Shown: positions 1-7,319 of the stretch, in pieces
Numbering within the stretch: the first letter of the stretch is position 1
Layout of the letters: each line of letters starts with the position of its first letter
From: Acetobacteraceae bacterium
Lineage (GTDB): Bacteria > Pseudomonadota > Alphaproteobacteria > Acetobacterales > Acetobacteraceae
Assembly: GCA_024280945.1 (NCBI GenBank)
Contig: JAMXLO010000057.1
Coordinates: forward strand, 1 to 44,104
DNA: 44,104 nucleotides
Reading direction: 5' to 3'
Translations under genes and position numbers: made by a program
The notes under the pieces: model-generated
Databases searched by the model: none
What the model saw: the letters and a program-made list of their open reading frames with translations, nothing else
What the model was told of the DNA's origin: nothing

Positions 1-49
1 CGGAAACCGATAGCGGTCGCGGTAGCGGCCGGGAATTGCCGACGGGAGA

Positions 50-1246
50 TCAGTTCGGGCCGCGCATCTGCCCCGAGACCTGTTGCACGATCTCCCACGA
101 GTGCTTGCCGTACTTCCAGCAGATCGCGTCCTCCACGGTCCCCACGCGGAACCCGTGCATCTTGAAGTAGCCGGTCGGTCCGAACAGGATCGGCAGCGCA
201 TCTCGCGTCCACGGGAACGTGCCGTGCATGAGAAGGATGCCGTAGCGCTGTCCGGCGCCCGGCTTGTCGCCCACGAGCGCGATCACGTTGTTGGCGATCT
301 GCTGGCCGGTGAAGCAGGGCGCCGTCGTGCTGTTGCAGGTCGAATCGCCCGAGTCGAGGTTCCAGCCCACCTGCACCGCGTACTTCGCGACCAGCATCTG
401 CGCCATCGCCAGGCCGGTTCCCTGCGCCTGGAACGGCTCGCCATACGGCGCGCGGAACCGCGTCAGGTGCGGAATCCCGCCCTTCGACAGCTTGTTCACC
501 AGCGTCTCGACGCCCACGAGCTCCGGCTCACAGCTCGCCGCGTCGGCGCATCCGGGATCGTCGGGCGTGCCGGCGATGCCGATGTGCACGTGCCGCACGG
601 TGTGGTTGGCGGCGTTGTGGTCCTTGAGGATGTCGACGACCGTCGTCTCGCAATCGCTGTCCATCGTGATGTCGCCGCACCAGTTGTTGGTGTTGATGAA
701 CATGTCGGCGTGCATGTCGATCGTCTTCATGAAGTCGATGTCGCTGCGCGTCCAGTTGCCGACGCCGTAGACCGGATCGGTCGGCGTGTTCGCGCCGTCG
801 GGGACGTCGTCGAACGTCGGGATGATGACGTCGTTCGGGATGTACGACGGCTGCGGATCGAACCCGGTGTCCGGGTACATGCCGATGGCCGCGGCCGTGC
901 CGTTCGCCATGCACATGGGGTTGAGGCAGGCGCCGCCGGCGCAGCCGTTGCCCATGACCAGCGTGCCGGGATCGCCGCCGCCGCCACCGCCATCGCCGCC
1001 GCCGCCGCTGCCACCGCCGCCGCCGCTGCCACCGCCGCCGCCCCCGCCTCCTCCACCTCCGCCGCCTCCTCCGCCTTTGGCTTGAGCATTGGTTCCGATA
1101 GACAGCAGTGAGGCTGCGCTCCAACCCGCGAGGAGTGTCACGCGTGTTACGGTGGTTACGGTGGAGAGAACCACTCGTCGCGATAACAGCAGATCCACTT
1201 GCCGCGTTGTGCCTGCAGATTCAGGCAAGCATGCGCGCGATCTCAT
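50..1246 (-). CDS. Exported polysaccharide-deacetylase-like (NodB-fold) protein with polyglycine linker
   Basis: Likely a secreted or cell-surface carbohydrate esterase 4 relative. A hydrophobic stretch ending in NAQA (about residues 20-56) reads as a signal sequence. It is followed directly by about 34 residues of almost pure glycine (58-91) and then by the catalytic-like domain. NodB-type motifs are visible: TFDDVPDG (144-151), a His-x3-His pair (H215, H219), FRAPYG (264-269) and a late LMHG. These match the metal-binding Asp/His/His set and the Arg-Pro motif of the family. I chose the ATG at 1246 because a GGAG lies six bases upstream; a GTG at 1198, nearer the signal core, and an ATG at 1318 are alternatives. 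It converges on nothing and is divergent from the lipoprotein gene at 1369. Family assignment is fairly sure; the substrate is unknown. Confidence 0.72.
   Translation of the reverse strand: MRSRACLPESAGTTRQVDLLLSRRVVLSTVTTVTRVTLLAGWSAASLLSIGTNAQAKGGGGGGGGGGGGGGGGSGGGGGSGGGGDGGGGGGDPGTLVMGNGCAGGACLNPMCMANGTAAAIGMYPDTGFDPQPSYIPNDVIIPTFDDVPDGANTPTDPVYGVGNWTRSDIDFMKTIDMHADMFINTNNWCGDITMDSDCETTVVDILKDHNAANHTVRHVHIGIAGTPDDPGCADAASCEPELVGVETLVNKLSKGGIPHLTRFRAPYGEPFQAQGTGLAMAQMLVAKYAVQVGWNLDSGDSTCNSTTAPCFTGQQIANNVIALVGDKPGAGQRYGILLMHGTFPWTRDALPILFGPTGYFKMHGFRVGTVEDAICWKYGKHSWEIVQQVSGQMRGPN
974..1075. repeat. GCC/GGC triplet tract coding the polyglycine linker
   Basis: On the plus strand this is a run of ccg/cct/cca triplets. 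Read on the minus strand it encodes Gly runs of 16, 5, 4 and 6 separated by Ser, Ser and Asp. Such tracts change length easily by slippage. The long Arg/Ala/Pro-rich open frames on both strands here are by-products of the tract. Confidence 0.9.
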
Positions 1247-1368
1247 CCATCTCTCCGGCTCCTGCGGAATTCTTTTCACACCTGCGCTCAAGCAGCACTG
1301 CACGAATGCCTCGATCAACTAAGTTTGTTGCACGGGTGAGGCGAACTTTGCATAGGCTACTCGCCGCA

Positions 1369-1764
1369 ATGAGACATAGAAGATATCCGGCGCGTGCTAC
1401 GATCTTCGTACTTTCTGCGAGTGTTCTTGCATGCACATCCACAGTCAGCGAGAAACCCAGCGCCTTTCCTCAGCTAGACGCTGTCGCTCAGGCGCGACGT
1501 TATGATGCAATGCAGAATGCGTTCGAGCACTATCAGAGCGGACAAATCGCTTTCTGGTCTGAAAACAGCCGTGTCGGTGGCAGAGTCGTGCCGATCGCAA
1601 CCATTCACACGTCGCTGTATGGTTGGTGCCGCGAATGCGAGGAGAGAATTGCAACTGACAGGGCCAGCCATCGACTCGTGGGCATAGCGTGCCGCACAGA
1701 GAGGGGCCAGTGGCTGATCGTCGACATCCGGTCATACGTGGAAGTGGGTCAGCCAAGAATTTGA
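1369..1764 (+). CDS. Surface-antigen-like lipoprotein (17 kDa antigen / RT0821-Lpp0805 type C-terminal domain)
   Basis: A 131-residue envelope protein. The start ATG at 1369 is followed by a basic n-region, a hydrophobic core and the lipobox VLAC with Cys22, so it should be a lipoprotein. The remainder follows the pattern of the small alphaproteobacterial surface-antigen domain: an alpha-helical start (MQNAFEHYQSGQ), a strand with IATIHTSLYGWCREC, and the closing GIACRTERGQWLIVD. In this family that last segment is usually written as G-x-A-C-R-x-x-D-G-x-W. Two Cys (in WCREC) plus the one in IACR could form a disulfide. The frame is open further upstream (to 1108), but that part overlaps the divergent gene and lacks protein-like composition. 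No strong ribosome site is visible. Function in the family is not established; a structural envelope role is inferred. Confidence 0.6.
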   Translation: MRHRRYPARATIFVLSASVLACTSTVSEKPSAFPQLDAVAQARRYDAMQNAFEHYQSGQIAFWSENSRVGGRVVPIATIHTSLYGWCRECEERIATDRASHRLVGIACRTERGQWLIVDIRSYVEVGQPRI

Positions 1765-1786
1765 GCCGGCGCGTGCCCTGCAGGTG

Positions 1787-1873
1787 CCTCGACTGGACCA
1801 TCGGTCGAGCCATGGTGGAGGACGAGCAGACGAAGGGTCTCGAGGGGTTCCTAGTCAATCCAATCTTTGGATA
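1787..1873 (+). repeat. Dispersed short repeat, copy A (peptide VEDEQTKGLEGFL...FG-stop)
   Basis: Shares a 17-base identical core (1809-1825) with copy B at 4478-4494, and is about 65% identical by eye over 40 bases with copy C at 5662. Read on the plus strand it encodes VEDEQTKGLEGFL followed by NPIFG and a stop. It starts 22 bases after the lipoprotein stop. Confidence 0.55.
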
Positions 1874-2185
1874 ACGACGGCAGGTCGCAAAAACTGTGGG
1901 TGCCCAACCAGCGCAGGTCTCTGCGCGCTCATTACGGTCGCTCTGAGCGCTTGGCTGTATCCTCCAAACAAACATTCCTGTCGCCGCCTAGTCAGACCGC
2001 GATGAATGGAAATGCGTCATTCCGATTGTCGGGTCCGGTGAGACACACCCTTCCAAAGCGGTCACTACCCGGAGCCTCAACACCCGACACTGCACCTTAG
2101 TTCAGTTCTGCCGCTAGGACGTCGAAGACCAGAGGGATATGCTCGTCCATGAGGAGTCACCGCTCTTCGAGGCGAGGATCACCGC
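1874..2185. other. Intergenic, no gene recognised
   Basis: About 310 bases between repeat copy A and the SAM-domain relic. One plus-strand frame has a short hydrophobic stretch (LCALITVALSAWLYPP, near 1918-1965), which could be the decayed membrane segment of whatever repeat copy A came from. No start or family supports a gene. Confidence 0.4.
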
Positions 2186-2376
2186 ATGGACGTAGCGGCG
2201 TGGTTGCGCGGGCTGGGCCTCGAACGATATGCCAAGCTTTTTCGCGACAATGACATTGACGGCGAGATTATAGGGGGATGACCGCAGATGACCTGAAGGA
2301 GCTGGGCATCAGTTCCTTCGGCCACCGCCGCAGGCTCCTCAACGCTATCGCCGCCTTGGGCGGACACGACGCGTGA
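2186..2376 (+). pseudogene. Remnant of the SAM domain of a class III adenylate/guanylate cyclase
   Basis: Starting at ATG 2186 the plus strand reads MDVAAWLRGLGLERYAKLFR, then DNDIDGEII. After a one-base shift near 2272 it continues MTADDLKELGISSFGHRRR, then LLNAIAAL, and stops at 2374. This is the sterile-alpha-motif domain found at the N-terminus of a large family of alphaproteobacterial cyclase/ATPase regulators. The cyclase domain that should follow (ERRQ-V-TVMFCDLVGST) is absent. So the gene has both a frameshift and a truncation, and each half is too short to appear as a normal open frame. The family match is strong by motif; the original full-length gene is inferred. Confidence 0.75.
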
Positions 2377-2766
2377 TGCAGCTTCATCGGCAACAACTGC
2401 TATGCAACGCGCCCAGCGAGCGCACATCACATCTTCACCGCTTGACCGGGAACATAAGAGACTAAGTGGGCTGGCATCTCGTGCAAACCTGTAGAGCTGT
2501 CAGGCGGAAACCGAGAGACGCTGGTGGCAAATCGACCATCATTGCTTGCCTGCTGGGCGCGTTGGAGATCCTCGGCTTCGCGTTAGAATGTTATGCAGAT
2601 TCATTCCGTGAGCCGTTAATTTGACAGTGCCGAGTGTTGGGCACGACGGCCGTCTCGACGAGCTACCTGACCCCCACCTTTCGGTATCCCGGCCGAAGCG
2701 GTGGATCCGCCGTCTGCCGGGATAGGGCACCGTTTACGTGGCTGGCCTCTGGCCAGACCGGCGCCG
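2377..2766. other. Intergenic, no gene recognised
   Basis: About 390 bases after the SAM-domain relic. No cyclase catalytic motifs, start sites or stable hairpins were recognised. It probably includes eroded sequence of the lost cyclase. Confidence 0.4.
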
Positions 2767-3744
2767 TCAGTTCGGCACCCATGTCACGGCGCGGATTTCG
2801 CTGAACTCGCGTGGCACCTTCGCCCAGGTGTCGCCGGCGTTCTCGCTCGCGAACAGTTCGCCGTAATGGCTGCAGGCGACGATGCGCTCGGGGTCGGCGG
2901 GATGGACCGCGAAGCCCCAGATTGGCGAATTGGGCTCGACGGGCAGCGTCAGCATCTCCCAGCGCTCGCCACCATCGCGGGTGCGTTGGATGCCGCCGGC
3001 GTGGCCGGCCGCGCCATCACCGGTCGCGACGAACAGCGTCTTTGGATCGTCGATCTTCTGCGTCAGTTGCCGGCAATACGGCAGCCGGAACCGGCCATTG
3101 ACGCCGAGCGGAGCCCAGTTCTCGCCGCCGTCGCCGCTGGCGAAAATCTCCCTCGGCGTCGTGGTCAGCACCTTGCTCGCGCCATTGCGGTTGATTGTGA
3201 CATCGTGGATATCGGGGTCCGGCACGCCGCGCTCGATCCTGGTCCAGGTTTCGCCGCCGTCACGGCTGCGGCGGACGCCATCGACCTCGACCCCGGCCCA
3301 AACGTGGCGCGGATTGGCCGGATCGACCGCGAGTGCCGTGACGCGCGGAACGCGGACATTCGGGCATTCCTCAGCCATGTCCACGGTGAGTTGCCGCCAG
3401 CTTTGGCCGCCGTCGTTTGAGCGGTACAGCGCGGCAGGCCGCGTTCCGGCGAAAATGATGTTGGGGTTCGTCGGATCGACCGCGATCTTCCACACCTCGC
3501 GCGAGTTCATCGGTGACTCAAGGCGCGTGAAGCTCTGCCCGCCATCGCCGCTCCTATAGATGCCGTCATCGGCGCCGGCGAAGATCGTGCGCGGTTCGCT
3601 CGGATGGGTGGCGAGGCCGTAGACGCGGCTCTCGCCCCACAAGCCGTTCGGGCTCGCGATACGCCGCCAGCTGTCGCCGCCGTCGAGCGATAGCCATGCG
3701 CCGGTGCCGATCGTGCCGATGCAAATCGAATAGTTGGCCGACAT
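2767..3744 (-). CDS. Asp-box (BNR) repeat beta-propeller protein, sialidase/VPS10-like
   Basis: A 325-residue protein built from repeated Asp-box motifs of the form S-x-DGG-x-x-W: SLDGGDSW, SGDGGQSF, SNDGGQSW, SRDGGETW, SGDGGENW, TRDGGERW and SENAGDTW. They alternate with strands such as VYGLATHPSEP and WKIAVDPTNP. This predicts a six- or seven-bladed propeller. There is no signal peptide, so it is probably cytoplasmic, and sialidase catalytic residues are not evident; a binding or scaffold role is as likely as hydrolysis. The start at 3744 is fixed by GGGAGGA six bases upstream. It lies 23 bases after the VOC gene, same strand, so the two are very likely co-transcribed. Confidence 0.8.
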   Translation of the reverse strand: MSANYSICIGTIGTGAWLSLDGGDSWRRIASPNGLWGESRVYGLATHPSEPRTIFAGADDGIYRSGDGGQSFTRLESPMNSREVWKIAVDPTNPNIIFAGTRPAALYRSNDGGQSWRQLTVDMAEECPNVRVPRVTALAVDPANPRHVWAGVEVDGVRRSRDGGETWTRIERGVPDPDIHDVTINRNGASKVLTTTPREIFASGDGGENWAPLGVNGRFRLPYCRQLTQKIDDPKTLFVATGDGAAGHAGGIQRTRDGGERWEMLTLPVEPNSPIWGFAVHPADPERIVACSHYGELFASENAGDTWAKVPREFSEIRAVTWVPN

Positions 3745-3767
3745 AGTACGTCCTCCCTTGTCTTGGT

Positions 3768-4187
3768 TCAGTGCGCGCCTTCCCAGCCGGTGTGTGAGAT
3801 ATCGATCACCACGCCGTCGGGCCCGGCCCACTTCATCTCGAAATTGGCGTGACCGGCGCCAACTTCGGCATCCGCTCCGGCCTCGGCCGGGGATTTGGCG
3901 GTCAGCCGTTCGGCACGCGCCTCTTCCAGTCTCGCGCAGGCTTCACCGAGGTCGTCAACCGCGAAGCCGAAATGATGGATGCCGCTGAAATTGGGACCAT
4001 GCGCGCCCATGTCCGGCGACCGCTCGTCCTTGTGGTTGAGCACCGCGAGATGGATGTAGCCGTCGGTCAGGAACACAGCGCCGTTACGACTGCGGCGCAG
4101 TTCCTTGAGGCCGAATGCCTGCTTGTAGAATTCGGCCGTTTGCGACGGGTTCTTGGTGGTCAGGGCGATGTGGCGGATGCGGGCCAT
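3768..4187 (-). CDS. VOC (glyoxalase/bleomycin resistance/dioxygenase) family protein
   Basis: A 139-residue single-domain vicinal-oxygen-chelate protein with the usual paired beta-alpha-beta-beta-beta modules. It begins MARIRHIALTTKNPSQTAEF, with a candidate metal ligand in RHIALTT. The second module begins IHHFGFAVDDLGEACARLEE. The C-terminal half holds NFEMKWAGPDGVVIDISH, where family ligands often sit. The start is set by a GAGGAG a few bases before ATG 4187. It is the first gene of a two-gene operon with the Asp-box protein. The substrate cannot be predicted; lactoylglutathione lyase, extradiol dioxygenase and epimerase members share this fold. Confidence 0.8.
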   Translation of the reverse strand: MARIRHIALTTKNPSQTAEFYKQAFGLKELRRSRNGAVFLTDGYIHLAVLNHKDERSPDMGAHGPNFSGIHHFGFAVDDLGEACARLEEARAERLTAKSPAEAGADAEVGAGHANFEMKWAGPDGVVIDISHTGWEGAH

Positions 4188-4610
4188 GGCGCTCCTCCTC
4201 GTGCTTGTGGCCGTTCTGGCACGACCGCAGCACACAACCGGGCAGCGTCGGCCGATGGGAACGCGGACCAGCCGGCCAAAGGATAAGATCGTGTGGGTCG
4301 TAGCATGGTACCGCTGCCGCCGAGGCGCAACAATAAAGACCGTGCAGAACCTGGAGGCCGCTCGCCGGTACGGACGCTCGGCGAAGGCGGACAGACGCGG
4401 CAACCTGTATCCGACGAAGAGCAGGCCAGATCGGAAAAATGGACGCGGCGATCGTGCTCATTATGGCGGTCGGCCGTGCCATGGTGGAGGACGAACAAGT
4501 TGGAGGGTTTCCTGAGCGACTCGCCCTTCGGATAATGCGTATGCGGTGACACAAGTCCCATCCCGCAAGTACGAGCCGCCTTACATATTTTATGTGTAGG
4601 CAGGGTCAGG
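4188..4610. other. Intergenic region with repeat copy B
   Basis: About 420 bases upstream of the VOC operon and downstream of the crotonase gene. It must contain the promoter of the VOC operon, but no convincing -35/-10 pair was picked out. The only recognisable element is repeat copy B. Confidence 0.45.
4459..4536 (+). repeat. Dispersed short repeat, copy B
   Basis: It contains the same 17-base core as copy A (4478-4494). The peptide VEDEQ is followed, after a one-base shift, by KLEGFLSDSPFG and a stop. It therefore ends in FG-stop like copy A, but its frame is broken. Confidence 0.55.
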
Positions 4611-5429
4611 TCATTTGCCGGTGAAGTTTGGACGCCGCTTCGCAGCGAATGCCGAGACCGCCTCCTGATGGTCCTTCGACAGGTTCGACTGAGTCTCCAG
4701 GCTGAGGCTAAGGTCCATCGTAGCGTGGGCGATCTGCCGTAGCGGGATATTGATTACCTGCTTCGTCCAACGGATCGACTTCATTGCGCCAGCGGCCAGC
4801 CGGCGAGCCAAGCCGTACACTTTCTCATCCAACTCACTCGGCGGCACGACGTGGTTGATCAGCCCAATTCGATGCGCTTCGGCTGCAGTCATTAGATCCC
4901 CGGTGAACAAGTATTCCTTTGCCCGTGCGAAGCCGATCAGCTGCGGCCATATCAACGCCCCACCGTCACCCGCCACCAGGCCTGCGTTCACATGCGGATC
5001 GCCAATCTTCGCTGTGTCCGCTGCGATGATTATGTCACACATTAGGGCGACTGTTGCGCCAAGCCCCACTGCATGACCGTTAACGCGCGCTATGACTGGC
5101 TTGTCACATTCCAGCATGCGGAAAATGATCCGCTTTGCCTCCGGCAGACTGGTAGCATCCCATAACTCCGGCCGGTCGATCTTCTCCTGCATCGCGATCA
5201 CGTTGCCGCCGGCCGAGAACGCCCTTCCGGCACCGGTAAGCACGACCACGTTTGCTTCCGGATCATCCTGGACATCCTCCCAGATGCGCGACAGCGAGTA
5301 ATGCATCTCGGCCGAAAACGCATTCATCGACTCCGGGGCGTTCAAGGTGATCGTCATCACTCTGTCCTGCTTTTCGACCAGCAGGCCGCCGTATTGGCTG
5401 TAGTCGTACACCTTGTCGAGCGGTGGCAT
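4611..5429 (-). CDS. Enoyl-CoA hydratase/isomerase (crotonase) family protein, atypical active site
   Basis: A 272-residue crotonase-fold protein. The CoA and oxyanion-hole segments are clear: GAGRAFSAGGN (66-76) and NGHAVGLGATVAL (117-129), then MCDIIIAADTAKIGDPHVNAG and FTGDLMTAAEAHRIGLINHVV. The two Glu residues that catalyse hydration in classical enoyl-CoA hydratases appear to be absent. By alignment of these motifs they fall on Thr126 and about His146. An Asp at about 155 (AGDGG) may be the acid/base. It may act on an unusual acyl-CoA (isomerase, dehalogenase, thioesterase or lyase type) rather than in standard beta-oxidation. The start is supported by GGGAG seven bases upstream. No CoA ligase or dehydrogenase is adjacent. 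Confidence 0.85.
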   Translation of the reverse strand: MPPLDKVYDYSQYGGLLVEKQDRVMTITLNAPESMNAFSAEMHYSLSRIWEDVQDDPEANVVVLTGAGRAFSAGGNVIAMQEKIDRPELWDATSLPEAKRIIFRMLECDKPVIARVNGHAVGLGATVALMCDIIIAADTAKIGDPHVNAGLVAGDGGALIWPQLIGFARAKEYLFTGDLMTAAEAHRIGLINHVVPPSELDEKVYGLARRLAAGAMKSIRWTKQVINIPLRQIAHATMDLSLSLETQSNLSKDHQEAVSAFAAKRRPNFTGK

Positions 5430-5734
5430 GGCGGTACTCCCTCACATTTCCCGTTGATCGCCGATCTGTAGGAGTGTGACATCAAGCAGCCGCTCCGTCA
5501 CCGGTTCGCGTATTCGGAGCCGGTTGTTCGTCGACCGATCGGTTTGCCCACCAAACGCCGTCCATGCGACGCAACATGAGTAGGCAGCACCTTCTGGAGA
5601 GCTGTTTCGCCATCTGCGGACCAGAAGATTGACGCCCACTAGCTCTCATGACGACGATCGGCGCTACGGTGCGGAATGAACAAGCGAAGTGGCTTGAAGG
5701 ATTTCTTTCAGTCCGATCTTTGGTCAGGTCCACG
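5430..5734. other. Intergenic between crotonase and pcm, with repeat copy C
   Basis: A divergent promoter region of about 300 bases. Repeat copy C occupies the half next to pcm and is read in frame into the pcm signal peptide. No clear promoter hexamers were seen. Confidence 0.4.
5651..5722 (+). repeat. Dispersed short repeat, copy C (peptide VRNEQAKWLEGFLS)
   Basis: The peptide matches copy A at 9 of 13 positions (V..EQ.K.LEGFL). It is fused in frame to the front of pcm, with no stop between them, so the longest open frame starts inside the repeat (5648). The true pcm start is probably the later ATG at 5735. Confidence 0.5.
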
Positions 5735-6507
5735 ATGAGGGCTCAGGCCAGCGCGTTCTGGTCACTAAGGCTGTTGATCCTGCCGAGCCTCGCTATCGTG
5801 GCCCTCGCCGCATATCCCAAAACGGCTTCTGGTGTGGAGGAGCAAACTTATGCGGTGAGACGGGAGCAGATGATCCGCACGATCGAAGCCCAGGCGCACA
5901 ATCTAAGCTCCGCAATTGGCCGTGGCCATGTCGATCCTCGGGTTCTTGACGTCATGGGTAAGATACCACGCCATGAGTTCGTGCCGGAGGACTTCCGACA
6001 AGCCAGCTATGAGGACCGCCCTCTGCCTATTGGGTTCGGACAGACCATCTCCCAGCCCCTCATCGTCGCACTGATGACCGATATCCTGAACGTTGATCGG
6101 ACAAGCGTCGTGTTAGAGGTCGGCACGGGTTCGGGTTACCAAGCGGCCGTGGCCGCTGCATTAGCGCGACAAGTCTACACCATTGAAATCATCCCCGAGC
6201 TCTCCTATAGAGCCGCTGATCGTCTTCATCACCTGGGTTATACTAACGTGGCCACTCGGGTTGGTGACGGTATTTTGGATGGGAGGACGCCGGTCCATTC
6301 GATGGGATCATTGTCACTGCGGCTGCAGCTCACATCCCGCCACCACTACTGCAACAATTGAAGCCGGAAGGCCGGATGGTGATCCCGGTGGGCCCGCCAT
6401 TCGGTTTACAGCACCTCATGGTCGTGGAGCGGGGTACTGATGGTCGGGTCAGAACAAGGCAGCTCTTCCCTGTGAAGTTCGTTCCCCTAACAGGGCACCA
6501 CCAATGA
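5735..6507 (+). pseudogene. pcm: Protein-L-isoaspartate O-methyltransferase with signal peptide, frameshifted
   Basis: An SAM-dependent enzyme that repairs isoaspartyl residues. The N-terminus from ATG 5735 has a signal-like hydrophobic segment ending near YPKTASG, suggesting a periplasmic form. Family motifs are VDPRVLDVMGKIPRHEFVPE, YEDRPLPIGFGQTISQP and the methyltransferase motif I VLEVGTGSGYQAAVAA. At about 6271 one base is missing in a tat-ttt-gga stretch. The original frame runs to a stop at about 6361 with unrelated residues. The shifted frame continues as FGWEDAGPFDGIIVTAAA, then PPPLLQQLKPEGRMVIPVG, ending TGHHQ-stop at 6505. The lesion removes the C-terminal third. It is either a recent pseudogene or a sequencing error, since the shifted frame has no other damage. 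Confidence 0.85.
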
Positions 6508-6648
6508 TCTATCCACGAGCGCTTCCAATCGTGATGTGAACCAGGGCTCGGCATTTTGCTGGTTCAGGTAGGATAGCGCTCGTGCCACAATACGTCCTGC
6601 TCTGGCCGACCCGCGGCCTCCGTCCCCCAGCTTGGCGAGCTGGCGTGG

Positions 6649-6972
6649 TTATCGAGGTGGTTTGCTTTTGCGCATTATTCGGATCATCAGGAGAAGAATT
6701 CCGAGAGTTGATCTGAAGATGAGGATAGCTGCCGTCAGTTGGACCCAGATCCCAAAATTTCCTATCGTCGACTCGAGCCGATCACCCCAGGGGTATGGGA
6801 GCTATGAGGAGCCGCCTTCCACTAATCTGTCGGTGCTTCGTTTCCACCAGGTCAGGTACTCTGGTTTGTAGAACCAGAGGTAAACATAGGCGCCCAGCAC
6901 GGCCATCGCGGTCCAAAGTCGAAAGAATTGGACCCGCAGCCACGCCCAAGTCGCTGAGAGAGTCTGCCTCAT
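6649..6972 (-). pseudogene. Small two-helix membrane protein interrupted by an amber codon
   Basis: On the minus strand one frame reads from ATG 6972 for 107 sense codons with a single TAG at 6802-6804. Residues 1-56 run MRQTLSATWAWLRVQF... through AVLGAYVYLWFYKPEYLTWW to LVEGGSS. After the TAG comes LPYPWGDRLESTIGNFGIWV, then a second hydrophobic helix TAAILIFRSTLGILLLMIRI and a basic tail KSKPPR. The composition (Trp/Tyr-rich, two membrane helices, basic ends) is clearly protein-like on both sides of the stop. I do not recognise the family. Both parts are shorter than 60 codons and easy to miss. It is convergent with pcm. Confidence 0.6.
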
Positions 6973-7319
6973 CTCGAGCCGTTCAGCTCTGCTCAGTGGT
7001 GGGTATCATGCTCGGCATCGATCACATAAGGAGTGGCCCGCGCCGGTTTACATCCAGAACGTCACATTGCCGTACCCACTCGGCGCGATCGGTAGAGGAA
7101 CCATCGCCTCTGGCGCCTAGGCCAGAGCCACAGAACAACCGCAAGAGGCGCCATTGAAAGACGAGGAAACGGCAGCACGCGCGATCAATGCTGAGTTCTG
7201 GGGCCTCTGCCGGCGAGCGAGCCTAAGGGTCCCCCCACCGTCGATCGCCACCGTTGCCGACTCCTAGTAGTTAGGCTTTTTCTCGAGTAACGTTTCGTGC
7301 GTCAAGGGAGGTAGGCGAC
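6973..7319. other. Intergenic upstream of the LLM gene
   Basis: About 350 bases, with no gene recognised. The last bases carry GGGAGG six to seven bases before the LLM start codon. It should hold the promoter of the LLM/binding-protein pair. Confidence 0.4.

Noticed and set aside
974-1075. Regular triplet repeats as a possible CRISPR or tandem-repeat array
   Set aside because: There are no spacers; the tract is a simple GCC/GGC run coding glycine.
83-1124. Long open frames on both strands opposite the deacetylase gene (Arg/His/Ala- or Pro-rich products)
   Set aside because: They arise from the GC-rich triplet tract and codon bias of the real minus-strand gene; composition is unlike protein and there is no family or start signal.
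6265-6285. Programmed ribosomal frameshift in pcm
   Set aside because: The run tattttgg is a poor slippery site, with no known precedent in pcm; a one-base loss or read error is simpler.
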